NCBI RefSeq assembly: GCF_900095225.1
Contig: NZ_LT607419.1
Coordinates: forward strand, 146,348 to 210,347
DNA length: 64,000 bases
Reading direction: 5' to 3'
Origin: Pseudomonas sp. UMAB-08
GTDB taxonomy: Bacteria > Pseudomonadota > Gammaproteobacteria > Pseudomonadales > Pseudomonadaceae
A model generated the notes under the pieces. The model had not been told where the DNA came from and did not search any database. It worked only from the letters and a program-made list of their open reading frames with translations. Within the stretch, counting starts at the first letter, position 1; each line of letters starts with the position of its first letter. Both the position numbers and the translations under genes were made by a program. This document shows positions 1 to 10,621 of the stretch, piece by piece.

Positions 1-1
1 G

Positions 2-589
2 CAACTGGACCCGATCTACGTCGACGTTGTCCAGTCTTCGACCGACATGCTCAAGCTGCGGCATGAACTTGAAGGCGGTCAACTGCAAAAAGCCGGAGAA
101 AACGCGGCCAAGGTCAAATTGACCCTGGAAGACAACAGCCCCTATCCGCTCGAAGGCAAGCTGGAGTTCTCGGAAGTCTCGGTCGATCAGACCACAGGCT
201 CCGTCACCCTGCGCGCCAAGTTCCCGAACCCGGCTCACACCTTGCTGCCAGGCATGTTCGTGCATGCTCAGCTGCAGTCTGGCGTGAACAAAGCCGCGAT
301 TCTGGTTCCGCAACAGGGCGTCACACGCGACCTGAAAGGCACGCCGACCTCGCTGATCGTGAACAAGGACAACAAGGTCGAACTGCGCACCCTTGTGGCC
401 TCGCGCACCGTTGGCAACGACTGGCTGGTCGAAAGCGGCCTGAACCCGGGTGACCGTGTCATTACCGAAGGTCTGCAGTACGTCAAACCAGGCGCTGAAG
501 TGAAGGTCGCCGAAGCGACCAACGTCAAGGCAGCAAACCCGGCACCTGCACCGGCCACTGAAAAAGCCGCGAGCAGTAAAGGGGAGTAA
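2..589 (+). CDS. emhA: RND efflux periplasmic adaptor subunit, EmhA/MexA/TtgA type (5' truncated)
   Basis: C-terminal part of a membrane fusion protein that bridges the inner-membrane pump and the outer-membrane channel. The reading frame is open from base 2, so the start and the lipoyl/hairpin half lie outside the window. What remains is the end of the first beta-barrel domain (LDPIYVDV), the stretch ending FPNPAHTLLPGMFVHAQL that is typical of the family, and the membrane-proximal domain, followed by an Ala/Pro/Lys-rich tail. Only 3 bases separate its stop from emhB, so they form one operon. EmhA and TtgA are orthologous names in P. fluorescens and P. putida; I chose Emh by overall resemblance and cannot separate the two. 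Confidence 0.9.
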   Translation, partial: QLDPIYVDVVQSSTDMLKLRHELEGGQLQKAGENAAKVKLTLEDNSPYPLEGKLEFSEVSVDQTTGSVTLRAKFPNPAHTLLPGMFVHAQLQSGVNKAAILVPQQGVTRDLKGTPTSLIVNKDNKVELRTLVASRTVGNDWLVESGLNPGDRVITEGLQYVKPGAEVKVAEATNVKAANPAPAPATEKAASSKGE

Positions 590-592
590 TTC

Positions 593-3500
593 ATGTCGAA
601 ATTTTTTATCGACCGTCCAATCTTTGCCTGGGTAGTTGCCCTGATCATCATGTTGGTCGGGGCACTCTCGATCCTCAAACTGCCGATCAACCAATACCCG
701 GCCATTGCACCGCCCGCCATCGCGATCCAGGTGACCTACCCAGGCGCGTCTGCACAGACCGTGCAGGACACCGTGGTTCAGGTCATCGAACAACAACTCA
801 ACGGTATCGACAACCTGCGGTATGTCGGTTCTGAAAGTAACTCCGATGGCAGCATGACCATCACTGCGACGTTCAATCAGGGCACCAACCCTGATATCGC
901 GCAGGTTCAGGTCCAGAACAAACTGAACCTGGCAACACCCCTGCTGCCGCAAGAAGTTCAGCAGCAAGGTATTCGTGTAACCAAGGCGGTGAAAAACTTC
1001 CTGATGGTCGTCGGTTTGGTGTCTGAAGACGGCAGCATGACCAAGGACGACCTGGCCAACTACATCGTATCGAACATGCAAGACCCTATCTCACGGACCT
1101 CCGGTGTCGGTGACTTCCAGGTCTTCGGTGCCCAGTACGCCATGCGTATCTGGCTGGATCCGGCCAAGCTGAACAACTTCCAACTGACACCGGTGGACGT
1201 TAAAGCCGCTATCACGGCACAGAACGTTCAGGTTTCATCGGGTCAGATCGGCGGTCTACCAGCACTTCCCGGCCAACAACTGAACGCCACCATCATTGGC
1301 AAAACCCGCCTGCAAACAGCCGAGCAGTTCGAAAAAATCCTGCTCAAGGTCAATCTTGATGGCTCCCAGGTACGCCTGAAAGATGTCGCCAGCGTCGGTC
1401 TGGGGGGCGAGAACTACAGCGTCAGTGCCCAGTTCAACGGCAAAGCGGCTTCCGGCCTTGCCATTAAGCTGGCCACAGGTGCCAACGCACTGGACACCGC
1501 GAAAGCGATCCGCACCACGATTGCCCAACTGGAACCTTTCTTTCCGCCTGGCATGAAAGCGGTGTATCCGTATGACACCACGCCAGTCGTCACTGAATCG
1601 ATCTCGGGTGTAATCCACACCCTGGTCGAAGCCATCGTTCTGGTGTTCCTGGTGATGTACCTGTTCCTGCAGAACTTGCGGGCCACGATCATCACCACGA
1701 TGACAGTGCCCGTGGTATTGCTCGGTACGTTCGGTGTCCTCGCGGCGGCGGGCTTCACCATCAACACTCTGACCATGTTCGGCATGGTGCTGGCCATCGG
1801 CTTGCTGGTGGACGATGCGATTGTGGTGGTGGAGAACGTCGAACGGGTAATGGCCGAAGAAAAACTGTCCCCCAGAGACGCCACGCGAAAATCCATGGGT
1901 CAGATTCAAGGGGCTCTGGTCGGTATTGCCTTGGTACTGTCGGCGGTTCTGCTGCCAATGGCGTTCTTCGGCGGCTCTACAGGGGTGATCTACAAACAGT
2001 TCTCGATCACCATCGTTTCAGCCATGGCGCTCTCGGTGCTGGTTGCCCTGATCTTCACGCCAGCGTTGTGTGCAACCCTGCTCAAACCGATCGACCACGA
2101 AAAACACGGCCAACCCAAGCGTGGCTTTTTCGGCTGGTTCAACCGCACCTTCGACCGCAGCGTACTGAGTTACGAGCGCGGCGTCGGCAACATGATCAAG
2201 CACAAAACTCCGGCTTATCTGGCCTACGCGCTGATCTTTGCCGGGATGGTCTGGATGTTCAACAGCATCCCGAGCGCGTTCCTGCCAGAAGAAGACCAGG
2301 GCGTGATCTTCGCCCAGGTGCAGACACCCGCGGGCTCATCCTCAGAGCGCACGCAAACCGTACTCGACAACATGCGTAGCTACCTGCTCGATGAGGAAGG
2401 CGCAGGGGTCAAGTCGGTGTTCACCGTGAACGGTTTCAACTTCGCCGGTCGCGGCCAAAGTTCGGGCCTCGCGTTTATCATGCTCAAACCCTGGGGCGAG
2501 CGCACGGCCGAGAACAGCGTGTTCGCGTTGGCCAAGCGTGCCCAGGCACACTTCTTCAGCTTCCGCGACTCGATGACATTCGCTGTCGTTCCACCCTCGG
2601 TACTGGAACTGGGTAACGCCACAGGTTTCGACCTTTACTTGCAAGATCAGGCAGGGCTCGGTCATGCCAAGCTGATGGAAGCCCGTAACCAGTTCCTCGG
2701 TCTGGCCGCCCAAAGCAAGATTCTTGCAGGCGTGCGCCCCAACGGTCTGAACGATGAGCCGCAGTACCAACTGGTCATCGATGACGAACGCGCCAATGCC
2801 TTGGGCGTGACGATGCTGGACATCAACACCACGCTGTCGATTGCTCTGGGTGGCAATTACGTCAATGACTTCATCGACCGCGGTCGGGTCAAGAAAGTCT
2901 ACATTCAGGGTGAAGCCGGCAGCCGGATGTCACCTGAAGACTTGAAGAAGTGGTATGTGCGCAACGCTACCGGCGAGATGGTGCCCTTCGCCTCCTTTGC
3001 CAGTGGCCAGTGGGTGTATGGCTCGCCGAAACTGTCGCGTTACAACGGCGTAACGGCTGAAGAGATACTGGGGGTGCCAGCGCCGGGTTATAGCACCGGG
3101 CAGGCCATGGACGAAGTCGAGTCCATCATCAAAAAACTCCCGGCCGGTATCGGTTACTCATGGACCGGTCTGTCCTATGAAGAACGTCTGTCCGGCTCTC
3201 AGGCGCCAGCGCTGTACGCCCTGTCGCTGCTGGTGGTGTTCCTCTGTCTGGCAGCCTTGTATGAAAGCTGGTCGATTCCTATCTCGGTCATGCTGGTGGT
3301 GCCACTGGGGGTTATCGGTGCGTTGATAGCCACCAGCATGCGCGGCCTGTCCAACGACGTATTCTTCCAGGTAGGCCTGTTGGTGACCGTTGGTCTGTCG
3401 GCGAAGAACGCCATTCTGATCGTCGAGTTCGCCAAGGAACTGCATGAGCAGGGGAAAAGCTATACCGAAGCGGCGATTGAAGCCTGCCGCATGCGGTTGA

Positions 3501-3733
3501 GGCCAATCGTGATGACGTCTATGGCGTTCATCCTCGGTGTGGTCCCGCTGGCGATTTCCACGGGCGCAGGCTCGGGCAGCCAGCACTCGATCGGTACCGG
3601 GGTAATCGGCGGTATGATTACGGCCACGGTCCTGGCGATTTTCTGGGTGCCATTGTTCTTTGTTTCGATATCCTCGCTGTTCAAAAGCAAGGTAAAACCG
3701 ACAGAAACTCCACACGATGAGGCTGGCCAATGA
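593..3733 (+). CDS. emhB: RND efflux permease, EmhB/MexB/TtgB type
   Basis: Proton-driven inner-membrane multidrug/solvent transporter of the HAE1 family, 1046 aa, the normal full length. It opens with the family start [13 protein letters not shown] (first TM helix). It has the paired acidic residues in TM4 ([12 protein letters not shown], near residue 407) and the conserved Lys of TM10 ([12 protein letters not shown]) that form the proton relay, with two large periplasmic loops after TM1 and TM7. The ATG lies 3 bases after emhA, preceded by AAAGGGGAG in the emhA tail. Its stop overlaps the emhC start. Known members export antibiotics, aromatic hydrocarbons and organic solvents; the actual substrates here cannot be read from sequence. 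Confidence 0.96.
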   Translation: MSKFFIDRPIFAWVVALIIMLVGALSILKLPINQYPAIAPPAIAIQVTYPGASAQTVQDTVVQVIEQQLNGIDNLRYVGSESNSDGSMTITATFNQGTNPDIAQVQVQNKLNLATPLLPQEVQQQGIRVTKAVKNFLMVVGLVSEDGSMTKDDLANYIVSNMQDPISRTSGVGDFQVFGAQYAMRIWLDPAKLNNFQLTPVDVKAAITAQNVQVSSGQIGGLPALPGQQLNATIIGKTRLQTAEQFEKILLKVNLDGSQVRLKDVASVGLGGENYSVSAQFNGKAASGLAIKLATGANALDTAKAIRTTIAQLEPFFPPGMKAVYPYDTTPVVTESISGVIHTLVEAIVLVFLVMYLFLQNLRATIITTMTVPVVLLGTFGVLAAAGFTINTLTMFGMVLAIGLLVDDAIVVVENVERVMAEEKLSPRDATRKSMGQIQGALVGIALVLSAVLLPMAFFGGSTGVIYKQFSITIVSAMALSVLVALIFTPALCATLLKPIDHEKHGQPKRGFFGWFNRTFDRSVLSYERGVGNMIKHKTPAYLAYALIFAGMVWMFNSIPSAFLPEEDQGVIFAQVQTPAGSSSERTQTVLDNMRSYLLDEEGAGVKSVFTVNGFNFAGRGQSSGLAFIMLKPWGERTAENSVFALAKRAQAHFFSFRDSMTFAVVPPSVLELGNATGFDLYLQDQAGLGHAKLMEARNQFLGLAAQSKILAGVRPNGLNDEPQYQLVIDDERANALGVTMLDINTTLSIALGGNYVNDFIDRGRVKKVYIQGEAGSRMSPEDLKKWYVRNATGEMVPFASFASGQWVYGSPKLSRYNGVTAEEILGVPAPGYSTGQAMDEVESIIKKLPAGIGYSWTGLSYEERLSGSQAPALYALSLLVVFLCLAALYESWSIPISVMLVVPLGVIGALIATSMRGLSNDVFFQVGLLVTVGLSAKNAILIVEFAKELHEQGKSYTEAAIEACRMRLRPIVMTSMAFILGVVPLAISTGAGSGSQHSIGTGVIGGMITATVLAIFWVPLFFVSISSLFKSKVKPTETPHDEAGQ

Positions 3734-5190
3734 GCAAGTCCCTGATCGCTCTGGCAGTCACCGCGTTCATTCTTGGCGGCTGCTCGTTGATCCCCGATTA
3801 CAATCAGCCAGCAGCGCCGGTGCCGGCGCAATGGCCGCAAGGCCCGGCGTATTCGCCAACCGAATCGGCCGCGGTCGCCGCTGCCGAACAAGGCTGGCGT
3901 CAGTTTTTTCAAGACCCGGCCCTGCAACAGCTGATCGAGACCGCGCTGGTCAACAACCGTGACCTGCGTGTCGCGGCCCTGAACATCGACGCCTACCGTG
4001 CGCAATATCGCATCCAGCGCGCTGACCTGTTCCCGGCCGTTTCGGCCGATGGCAGCGGCAGCCGCCAACGCGTTCCGGCCGACCTGTCCACCAGTGGCAA
4101 AGCGGGCATCACCAGTCAATATTCGGCGACCCTGGGCATCAGCGCCTATGAGCTGGATCTGTTCGGCCGCGTACGCAGCCTCAGCGAGCAAGCGCTGGAG
4201 ACTTACTTCTCCAGCGAGGAAGCTCGCCGCAGCACGCAGATCAGCCTGGTGGCCAGCGTCGCCAATGCCTACCTGGTCTGGGAAGCAGACAAGGAACAGC
4301 TCAAGCTGACCCAGGACACGCTTAAAGCGTTCGAAGAAAGCTACCGGCTCACCGCGCGCAGCAATGAAGTCGGCGTGGCTTCGGCGCTGGACGTGAGCCA
4401 GTCGCGGACATCGGTAGAAGGCGCCCGGGTCAAACTGGCGCAGTACCAACGGCTGGTCGCTCAAGACCAGAACAACCTGACGCTGCTGCTGGGCACCGGC
4501 CTACCGGCCAACCTGCCTGCAAGCCAGCCGCTCAGTGCCGACCTGCTCAGCAAAATGCCGGCGGGCTTGCCGTCGGACTTGCTGCAACGGCGCCCGGACA
4601 TCCTTGAAGCCGAGCACCAGCTCAAGGCCTCCAACGCCAACATCGGCGCAGCGCGCGCCGCGTTCTTCCCGAGCATCACCCTGACAGCCAATGCCGGTAC
4701 CGCCAGCCCTGACCTGTCCGGGCTGTTCAATGGCGGCTCGGGCACCTGGTTGTTCTCGCCGAAAATCAATCTGCCGATTTTCAATGCTGGCAGCCTGCGG
4801 GCCAGCCTGGATTACTCGAAAATCCAGAAAGACATCGGCGTCGCCAATTACGAAAAGACCATTCAGACCGCGTTCCAGGAAGTCTCCGACGGGCTGGCCT
4901 CGCGCCAGACCTACAACGACCAGCTCAAGGCCCAGCGTGATCTGGTTGCCGCCAACCAGGACTACTACCGTCTGGCCGAGCGTCGTTACCGGATCGGGAT
5001 CGACAGCAACCTGACATTCCTCGACGCCCAGCGCTCGCTGTTCAGTGCGCAACAGTCATTGATCACTGACCGCCTCTCGCAACTGGTCAGCGAGGTCAAT
5101 CTGTACAAAGCCTTGGGTGGCGGTTGGTACGAACAGACCGGACAGGCCAAACCTGCGACCGGCGATGTGCCTGAAACCAGACTGTTCTAG
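3730..5190 (+). CDS. emhC: Outer-membrane efflux channel lipoprotein, EmhC/OprM type
   Basis: TolC-like outer membrane factor (486 aa) completing the tripartite pump. The N-terminus is a lipoprotein signal with lipobox LGGC (Cys18), as in OprM. Two repeats of the OEP family follow, each giving beta strands and long periplasmic helices (for example [11 protein letters not shown] and [12 protein letters not shown]). The ATG overlaps the emhB stop in ATGA, indicating translational coupling. The gene ends in a strong hairpin terminator shared with the convergent pcaD. In related strains OprM-type channels also serve pumps that lack their own channel, which matters for the mexVW-like pair at 59-63 kb. 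Confidence 0.95.
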   Translation: MSKSLIALAVTAFILGGCSLIPDYNQPAAPVPAQWPQGPAYSPTESAAVAAAEQGWRQFFQDPALQQLIETALVNNRDLRVAALNIDAYRAQYRIQRADLFPAVSADGSGSRQRVPADLSTSGKAGITSQYSATLGISAYELDLFGRVRSLSEQALETYFSSEEARRSTQISLVASVANAYLVWEADKEQLKLTQDTLKAFEESYRLTARSNEVGVASALDVSQSRTSVEGARVKLAQYQRLVAQDQNNLTLLLGTGLPANLPASQPLSADLLSKMPAGLPSDLLQRRPDILEAEHQLKASNANIGAARAAFFPSITLTANAGTASPDLSGLFNGGSGTWLFSPKINLPIFNAGSLRASLDYSKIQKDIGVANYEKTIQTAFQEVSDGLASRQTYNDQLKAQRDLVAANQDYYRLAERRYRIGIDSNLTFLDAQRSLFSAQQSLITDRLSQLVSEVNLYKALGGGWYEQTGQAKPATGDVPETRLF

Positions 5191-5204
5191 TTTCAGCAGC
5201 GCAT

Positions 5205-5232
5205 AAAAAACCCACCGTCTGGTGGGTTTTTT
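5205..5232. terminator. Bidirectional Rho-independent terminator between emhC and pcaD
   Basis: Perfect inverted repeat: A6 CCCACC, loop GTCT, GGTGGG T6. The A-run and T-run let it work for the convergent genes on both sides. An almost identical element is found at 36205-36233. Confidence 0.9.
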
Positions 5233-5266
5233 ATGGGGTGTGATACCCCGTTGCCTCGATCCTGCC

Positions 5267-6055
5267 TCAGCTCAACAAAAACGCCAACACCCGACTGGTA
5301 AACACCTCGCCCGCCTCTACGTTGGACAGGTGCGCCGCGTGGACTTCTTCGTACTCGGCGCCATCGATATGGTCGTGGATAAAACGCCCACCCGCAGGCG
5401 GCGTCACCGGGTCGTGGATACCGGAAATGATCAGTGTCGGTGCGCTGATCGAACCCAGATCCTCACGGAAGTCCGCATCGCGCACGGCGGCGCAGTTTGC
5501 GGCATAACCTTCGGGCGAGGTTGCCGCGAGCATATCGGTAATGCGCGTGGCCTGATCCGGGTGGGAGGCGGCGTACTCAGGCGTGAACCAGCGGGCGATT
5601 GACGCATCACGCAACGCGACCATGGCCGCCGGACCATCGCGCAGCACCGTTTCAATTCGCGGATCCCAGGACTCGGGACCGCCGATTTTAGCCGCGGTGT
5701 TGCACAGCACTAGCTTGTGCAGCCGCTCATTGGCATGAATGCCCAGCCATTGGCCAATCAGGCCGCCCATGGACAACCCGCAGAAATGCGCCTGTTCAAT
5801 CTTCAGTCCGTCGAGCAACGCCAGCACATCCTGACCCAACTGCTCAATACTGTAAGGGCCTGGCGTCACCAGCGAGCGACCGTGCCCGCGGGTGTCATAG
5901 CGCAGGACACGGAAATATTTGCCGAAGGTCGGTAGCTGGGTGTCCCACATATGCAGGTCGGTGCCCAACGAGTTGGACAAAACCAGTACCGGCGCATCTT
6001 TCGGACCATCAAGTTGATAGTGCAGTTGACCATCGGCAAGTTGTACAAATCCCAC
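5267..6055 (-). CDS. pcaD: 3-oxoadipate enol-lactonase PcaD
   Basis: Hydrolyses beta-ketoadipate enol-lactone to beta-ketoadipate in the cytoplasm, where the protocatechuate and catechol branches meet. Alpha/beta-hydrolase of 262 aa, normal for the family. Catalytic triad visible: nucleophile Ser95 in GLSMGG, Asp215 in GIHDPVTPP, His242 in AAHLSNVE. It is the last gene of the leftward pcaIJFTD set, 75 bases after pcaT, with AAGGAGG ahead of the ATG. The upstream lactonizing genes (pcaB, pcaC) are not in the window. Confidence 0.93.
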   Translation of the reverse strand: MGFVQLADGQLHYQLDGPKDAPVLVLSNSLGTDLHMWDTQLPTFGKYFRVLRYDTRGHGRSLVTPGPYSIEQLGQDVLALLDGLKIEQAHFCGLSMGGLIGQWLGIHANERLHKLVLCNTAAKIGGPESWDPRIETVLRDGPAAMVALRDASIARWFTPEYAASHPDQATRITDMLAATSPEGYAANCAAVRDADFREDLGSISAPTLIISGIHDPVTPPAGGRFIHDHIDGAEYEEVHAAHLSNVEAGEVFTSRVLAFLLS

Positions 6056-6100
6056 AGCAGCCTCCTTCGGGCGCGTTACATAAACGCATAATCTGAATGA

Positions 6101-6122
6101 CGCGCGCCCTTCCGGACGCGCG
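6101..6122. other. GC-rich hairpin between pcaT and pcaD
   Basis: CGCGCG arms at 6101-6106 and 6117-6122 around a 10-base loop. There is no T-run, so it is not a typical terminator. It could stabilise the pcaT mRNA end or set pcaD expression apart from the upstream genes. Significance is uncertain because the region is GC-rich. Confidence 0.3.
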
Positions 6123-6130
6123 CGGATGGA

Positions 6131-7444
6131 TCAGTGATCGTGGTGCAAATACGCCGGCTGTTTCGGCAGGCGCAGGCTGAACAGGAAAGCGATCGCCATC
6201 ATGACGGTCACGTACCAGTAGAAGTTGCTCTCCATGCCCATGTTCTTCAGGTTCAGCGCGACGTATTCAGCCGAGCCACCAAAGATCGCGTTGGCCACGG
6301 CATAGGCCACGCCGACACCTAATGCACGCACTTGAGGCGGGAACATCTCGGCTTTTACCAGACCGCTGATCGAGGTGTAGAAGCTGACAATCGCCAGCGC
6401 CAAGGTGATCAGGAGAAACGCCATGAACGGATTGGTCGTGGTTTTCAGCGTCATCAGAATCGGCACCGTGCACAGGGTGCCCAGCGCGCCGAACCAGAGC
6501 ATCGAGTTACGGCGACCGATCTTGTCCGCCAACATGCCAAACAGTGGTTGCATGCACATATAAAGGAACAGCGCGCCGGTCATGATGTAACTGGCGGTCT
6601 TGGCTTCCATGCCCCCGGTGTTCACCAGGTATTTCTGCATATAGGTGGTAAACGTATAGAAAATCAGCGAACCACCGGCGGTGTAACCAAGCACGGTGAT
6701 AAAGGCCGTTTTGTGATCCCTGAACAACGCCCTCATGCTCCCGGCGTCTTTGTCCTTACGCGTTTCTGCCGTCGTGGTTTCTTTGAGCGAGCGACGCAGG
6801 AACAGGGAAATTACCGCAGCGATGGCGCCAACCACGAACGGGATGCGCCAGCCATATGCACGCAGCTCTTCAGTGCTGAGGAACTGCTGCAGGATGACCA
6901 CCGTCAACACGGCCAGCAACTGGCCGCCGATCAGGGTCACGTACTGGAACGAAGCGAAGAAGCCCCGCTGCCCTTTGAGCGCAACCTCGCTCATGTAAGT
7001 CGCCGTGGTGCCGTATTCGCCACCCACGGACAAACCCTGGAACAGCCTGGCGACCAATAGCAAGGCCGGTGCCCACGCGCCAATCGTGCCGTAGGTCGGC
7101 AGGCAGGCGATGACCAGTGAGCCACCGCACATCATCAGCACCGAGATCATCATGGAGTTCTTGCGGCCGTGCTTGTCGGCCACCCGGCCAAACAGCCAGC
7201 CACCGATCGGACGCATCAGAAATCCGGCGGCGAACACGCCCGCCGTGTTAAGCAATTGCACGGTCGGATCGTCGGAAGGGAAAAAGGCCGGCGCAAAATA
7301 AATGGCACAGAAGGCATAGACGTAAAAGTCGAACCACTCCACCAAGTTGCCCGAAGAGGCACCGACGATGGCAAAAATCCGCTTGCGACGCTCCTCCCCG
7401 GTGTAATGCACGGGCTCGGAGACGGTGGTACTTGTTATTGTCAT
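6131..7444 (-). CDS. pcaT: MHS-family MFS transporter, PcaT-type dicarboxylate (beta-ketoadipate) uptake
   Basis: Twelve-helix inner-membrane symporter of the metabolite:H+ symporter family (alpha-ketoglutarate permease relatives). Family signs are the start of helix 1 ([12 protein letters not shown]), [13 protein letters not shown] between helices 2 and 3, and [14 protein letters not shown] place the start at the ATG giving [11 protein letters not shown] (437 aa). An in-frame GTG nine codons upstream is possible; neither has a strong ribosome site. Its position between pcaF and pcaD supports the PcaT role known from P. putida, importing beta-ketoadipate or a similar acid. Substrate is inferred from context. 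Confidence 0.85.
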   Translation of the reverse strand: MTITSTTVSEPVHYTGEERRKRIFAIVGASSGNLVEWFDFYVYAFCAIYFAPAFFPSDDPTVQLLNTAGVFAAGFLMRPIGGWLFGRVADKHGRKNSMMISVLMMCGGSLVIACLPTYGTIGAWAPALLLVARLFQGLSVGGEYGTTATYMSEVALKGQRGFFASFQYVTLIGGQLLAVLTVVILQQFLSTEELRAYGWRIPFVVGAIAAVISLFLRRSLKETTTAETRKDKDAGSMRALFRDHKTAFITVLGYTAGGSLIFYTFTTYMQKYLVNTGGMEAKTASYIMTGALFLYMCMQPLFGMLADKIGRRNSMLWFGALGTLCTVPILMTLKTTTNPFMAFLLITLALAIVSFYTSISGLVKAEMFPPQVRALGVGVAYAVANAIFGGSAEYVALNLKNMGMESNFYWYVTVMMAIAFLFSLRLPKQPAYLHHDH

Positions 7445-7582
7445 TGGGAGTTCACTCTGAGGGGTAACCACCCCATTCTAGACACATTCTGTAATCGACT
7501 GACCTCTCAAAACGCAATCATCCAGAAGAGGGTCCGCCTGTCGTGGAGGCGGTCCTTTCCTGGATGCTTGAAAACGTTGTGA

Positions 7583-8785
7583 TCAGACTCTTTCGATGGC
7601 TAACGCCAAGCCTTGCCCGACTCCCACGCACATGGTCGCCAGCCCTTTCCGGCCACCGGTTTTTTCCAGCTGATGCAAGGCTGTCAGGATCAGACGCGCG
7701 CCACTCATGCCCAAAGGATGACCCAACGCAATCGCCCCGCCGTTGGGATTGACCTGCGGCGCATCGTCGGCGAGACCCAGTTCACGCAACACAGCCAGGC
7801 CCTGACTGGCGAAGGCTTCGTTGAGTTCGATCACATCGAAATCAGTCACGGCCAGGCCAAGACGCTCGACCAGTTTGCGAACTGCCGGCACCGGACCAAT
7901 GCCCATGACGCGCGGAGCGACTGCCGCGCTGGCCATCCCCAGCACCCGAGCCCGTGCGGTCAAACCATGCTTTTTCACGGCATCGGCAGAGGCCAGAATC
8001 AAGGCTGCCGCGCCATCATTGACGCCTGAAGCATTGCCGGCGGTGACGGTCTTGTCCGCTCCGTTGACTGGTTTGAGCTTGCTCAGGGTTTCCAGGCTGG
8101 TATCGGCACGAGGGTGTTCATCGTGCGCGACAATGGTTTCGCCTTTTTTGTGCGTAACGCGCACCGGCACGATTTCTTCAGCGAAATAGCCTGCGGCCTG
8201 AGCCACCGCCGTGCGCTGCTGGCTGCGCAGAGCAAAAGCATCCTGATCAGCACGCGAAATTTTATAGTCATCAGCGACGTTGTCGCCGGTCTGCGGCATG
8301 GCATCGACGCCGTACTGGGCCTTCATCAACGGGTTGATAAAGCGCCAGCCAATGGTGGTGTCTTCCAGTTTCATGTTGCGCGAGAACGCGGCATCAGCCT
8401 TGCCCATGACGAAAGGCGCGCGGGACATTGATTCAACACCGCCAGCAATCGCCAGTTCCATCTCGCCGCTGGCGATGGCGCGGAAGGCTGTACCGACCGC
8501 GTCCATGCCCGAGGCGCAAAGACGGTTGAGGGTCACCCCGGGGATGTTCTGCGGCAGGCCCGCCAACAAAGCGGCCATGCGCGCCACGTTGCGGTTGTCT
8601 TCACCGGCCTGATTCGCGCAGCCGAAAAACACTTCATCGACCTCGTCCCAGTTCACCGACGGGTTACGCTCCATCAGCGCCTTGATCGGCAGCGCAGCCA
8701 GGTCATCGGCACGTACCGTCGACAGACCACCGCCAAAACGGCCAATCGGTGTACGAATCGCATCACAGATATAAACGTCACGCAT
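7583..8785 (-). CDS. pcaF: Beta-ketoadipyl-CoA thiolase PcaF
   Basis: Last step of the pathway: cleaves 3-oxoadipyl-CoA with CoA into succinyl-CoA and acetyl-CoA. Thiolase of 400 aa with nucleophile Cys90 (LNRLCASG), NEAFASQ, the GGAIALGHPLG histidine motif and the C-terminal Cys in TMCVGVGQG. The chosen start gives MRDVYICDAIRTP, the usual PcaF N-terminus, and overlaps the pcaJ stop by one base (TGATG). An ATG one codon earlier is also possible. Downstream, 138 bases separate it from pcaT, with only an imperfect CCGCC/GGCGG hairpin. Confidence 0.96.
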   Translation of the reverse strand: MRDVYICDAIRTPIGRFGGGLSTVRADDLAALPIKALMERNPSVNWDEVDEVFFGCANQAGEDNRNVARMAALLAGLPQNIPGVTLNRLCASGMDAVGTAFRAIASGEMELAIAGGVESMSRAPFVMGKADAAFSRNMKLEDTTIGWRFINPLMKAQYGVDAMPQTGDNVADDYKISRADQDAFALRSQQRTAVAQAAGYFAEEIVPVRVTHKKGETIVAHDEHPRADTSLETLSKLKPVNGADKTVTAGNASGVNDGAAALILASADAVKKHGLTARARVLGMASAAVAPRVMGIGPVPAVRKLVERLGLAVTDFDVIELNEAFASQGLAVLRELGLADDAPQVNPNGGAIALGHPLGMSGARLILTALHQLEKTGGRKGLATMCVGVGQGLALAIERV

Positions 8786-9564
8786 CATGCTTCTCCCGGT
8801 GCCTGACCATGAGCGATGGCGGTACGCGCTTCCAGATCACGCAAAGCAGTCAATTCGGTTTCAGTAGGTTCAGCCGAATACACGACATTCTCGGCGAAGC
8901 GCACTTCCCAACCGGTGGCGGCAATGACTTGCTCGCGAGTCACGCCCGGGTGCAGGGTCGTAACCACGAACTCATGGGTGCCTGCCTCAGGCTCCATGAT
9001 GCACAGGTCGGTGATGATCCCCACAGGACCAGCACCGGGCAAGCCCAGTCTCTTGCGCGAATCCCCGCCTTCGCCGTGACCGACGGACGTGATGAAGTCG
9101 AGTTTGTTGACGAACGCCCGCGCCGATTGCTTGAGGATGATCAACACTTGCTTCGCGGAACCGGCAATCTCCGGCGCACCGCCGGCCCCTGGCAAGCGGA
9201 CCTTCGGATTATCATAGCTGCCCACCACGGTGGTGTTGATGTTGCCGAAGCGGTCAACCTGAGCGGCGCCCAGAAAACCTACGTCGACCCGGCCACCTTG
9301 CAGCCAGTAGCGAAAAATCTCACTGGTAGAGACGACGGTGTCGGCGGTTTCCGCCAGTTCGCCGTCGCCAATCGACAGCGGCAGCACGTTCGGCTTGGCG
9401 CCGATCGGGCCGGATTCGTAAATCAACACCACATCCGGCGAGGACGTCAGGCGGGCCAGGTTAGCGGCCTTGGAAGGCAGACCGATGCCGACGAAGCATA
9501 CCGAACCGTTCTTCAAACGACGGGCTGCCGCGACTGTCATCATTTCATTGGTGGTGTAAGTCAT
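8785..9564 (-). CDS. pcaJ: 3-oxoadipate CoA-transferase subunit B PcaJ
   Basis: Beta subunit of succinyl-CoA:3-oxoadipate CoA-transferase, which activates beta-ketoadipate with CoA. 259 aa, family-typical. The catalytic Glu that forms the CoA thioester is Glu50 in IYESGPIGA. The start codon directly follows the pcaI stop (TAAATG, no spacer), so the two subunits are made from one message in balance. It overlaps pcaF by one base at its end. Confidence 0.95.
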   Translation of the reverse strand: MTYTTNEMMTVAAARRLKNGSVCFVGIGLPSKAANLARLTSSPDVVLIYESGPIGAKPNVLPLSIGDGELAETADTVVSTSEIFRYWLQGGRVDVGFLGAAQVDRFGNINTTVVGSYDNPKVRLPGAGGAPEIAGSAKQVLIILKQSARAFVNKLDFITSVGHGEGGDSRKRLGLPGAGPVGIITDLCIMEPEAGTHEFVVTTLHPGVTREQVIAATGWEVRFAENVVYSAEPTETELTALRDLEARTAIAHGQAPGEA

Positions 9565-10422
9565 TTATTGAGCCTCCGAAACGCTAGCCAACCGGGCTTT
9601 GAATTCATTGAAATCAGCGGTGCCGTGAATATATTCGGCAATCCACGCAGTGAAGCTGTCACGGTCGCGGGCAATAGCGTCCCAGGCTTGATAGAAGCGG
9701 TTATCACGCTCGTAGTAACCATGGGCATAGGATGGATGTGCGCCACCCGGTACCAGGCAGACGGCGCTCAGGGCCCAGGTCGGCAGTACGCAGGCGTTCA
9801 TCGGGGCCTTGAGGTCGTCAACGATCTCTTCAACCGTGACGATGCAGCGTTTGGCCGCCAGTGCCGCTTCTTTCTGCACACCCAGAATGCCCCACAGCAG
9901 CACGTTGCCTTTACGGTCGGCCTTCTGCGCATGGATCACCGTGATGTCAGGGCGCACAGCCGGGACCGCCGCCAGCACTTCACCGGTGAAGGGGCAGGTG
10001 ACCGTTTTGATCATCGGGTTGACCTTGGGCAGATCAGAACCGGCGTAAGCACGCAGCACCGCGAAAGGCAGCCCGGACGCACCTGCAACATAGGCGTTGG
10101 CGAGGTCCGCGTGGCTGTGTTCTTCGATTTCCATCGCATGCGGCCACTGTTTCTCGACCGCGTCACGCAGGCGATGCAAGGAGCCAACACCAGGGTTGCC
10201 GCCCCACGAGAAAATCAGTTTTTTCGCACAGCCGGCACCGATCAATTGGTCATAGATCAAGTCGGGGGTCATGCGCACCAGGGTCAGGTCTTTTTTACCC
10301 TGGCGAATGATTTCGTGGCCCGCAGCAGTGGGAATCAGATGGGTGAAGCCTTCCAGTGCAACGATGTCGCCATCGTTGACGAATTGCTTCACGGCATCGT
10401 GCAGAGAAAGAATTTCAGCCAT
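9565..10422 (-). CDS. pcaI: 3-oxoadipate CoA-transferase subunit A PcaI
   Basis: Alpha subunit of the 3-oxoadipate CoA-transferase, 285 aa, first gene of the pcaIJFTD run. Typical features are the N-terminal VNDGDIVALEGF segment, GGNPGVGSLHR and the long middle region ending in HAQKADRKGN. GGGAG lies 7 bases before the ATG. The 199-base gap upstream contains two PcaR-like half-sites, which fits PcaR-dependent induction by beta-ketoadipate as known in P. putida. Confidence 0.95.
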   Translation of the reverse strand: MAEILSLHDAVKQFVNDGDIVALEGFTHLIPTAAGHEIIRQGKKDLTLVRMTPDLIYDQLIGAGCAKKLIFSWGGNPGVGSLHRLRDAVEKQWPHAMEIEEHSHADLANAYVAGASGLPFAVLRAYAGSDLPKVNPMIKTVTCPFTGEVLAAVPAVRPDITVIHAQKADRKGNVLLWGILGVQKEAALAAKRCIVTVEEIVDDLKAPMNACVLPTWALSAVCLVPGGAHPSYAHGYYERDNRFYQAWDAIARDRDSFTAWIAEYIHGTADFNEFKARLASVSEAQ

Positions 10423-10517
10423 GGAGTTGCTCCCGATCTCGCATCACAATCAATAAATAGCGCAAGTGAGCTGCGCTGGAATGCGAATCAGGTTATGCCT
10501 GAGCGGAGGGGCAAACA

Positions 10518-10551
10518 ATCCGATAATCGACTAACTGTTCGTTAATCGCAC
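10518..10551 (-). promoter_or_regulatory. Probable PcaR operator / pcaI promoter region
   Basis: Two related 15-base elements in direct orientation start at 10518 and 10537. The second, GTTCGTTAATCGCAC, matches 14 of 15 bases of the PcaR-binding sequence GTTCGATAATCGCAC that I recall for P. putida pca promoters. The first keeps the CGATAATCG core. Their 19-base offset suits binding by an IclR-type dimer across the -35 and -10 elements. Site assignment rests on recalled literature plus location. Confidence 0.65.
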
Positions 10552-10621
10552 AAATTAAAGGGGGCTACTAAAGTGGTCGCCCTTAGCGAAGGGATCAAAC
10601 AGACGCCCTGTATTCAAAGCA

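Noticed and set aside
6101..6122. Considered as a terminator between pcaT and pcaD
   Set aside because: No T-run follows on either strand and the genes are in one direction with a short gap, so termination is unlikely; listed only as a hairpin.
8749..10545. Long rightward open frame of about 600 codons opposite pcaIJ
   Set aside because: It mirrors the codon phase of the well-supported pcaIJ genes. High-GC genes commonly leave an open frame on the opposite strand; no domain or ribosome site was seen.
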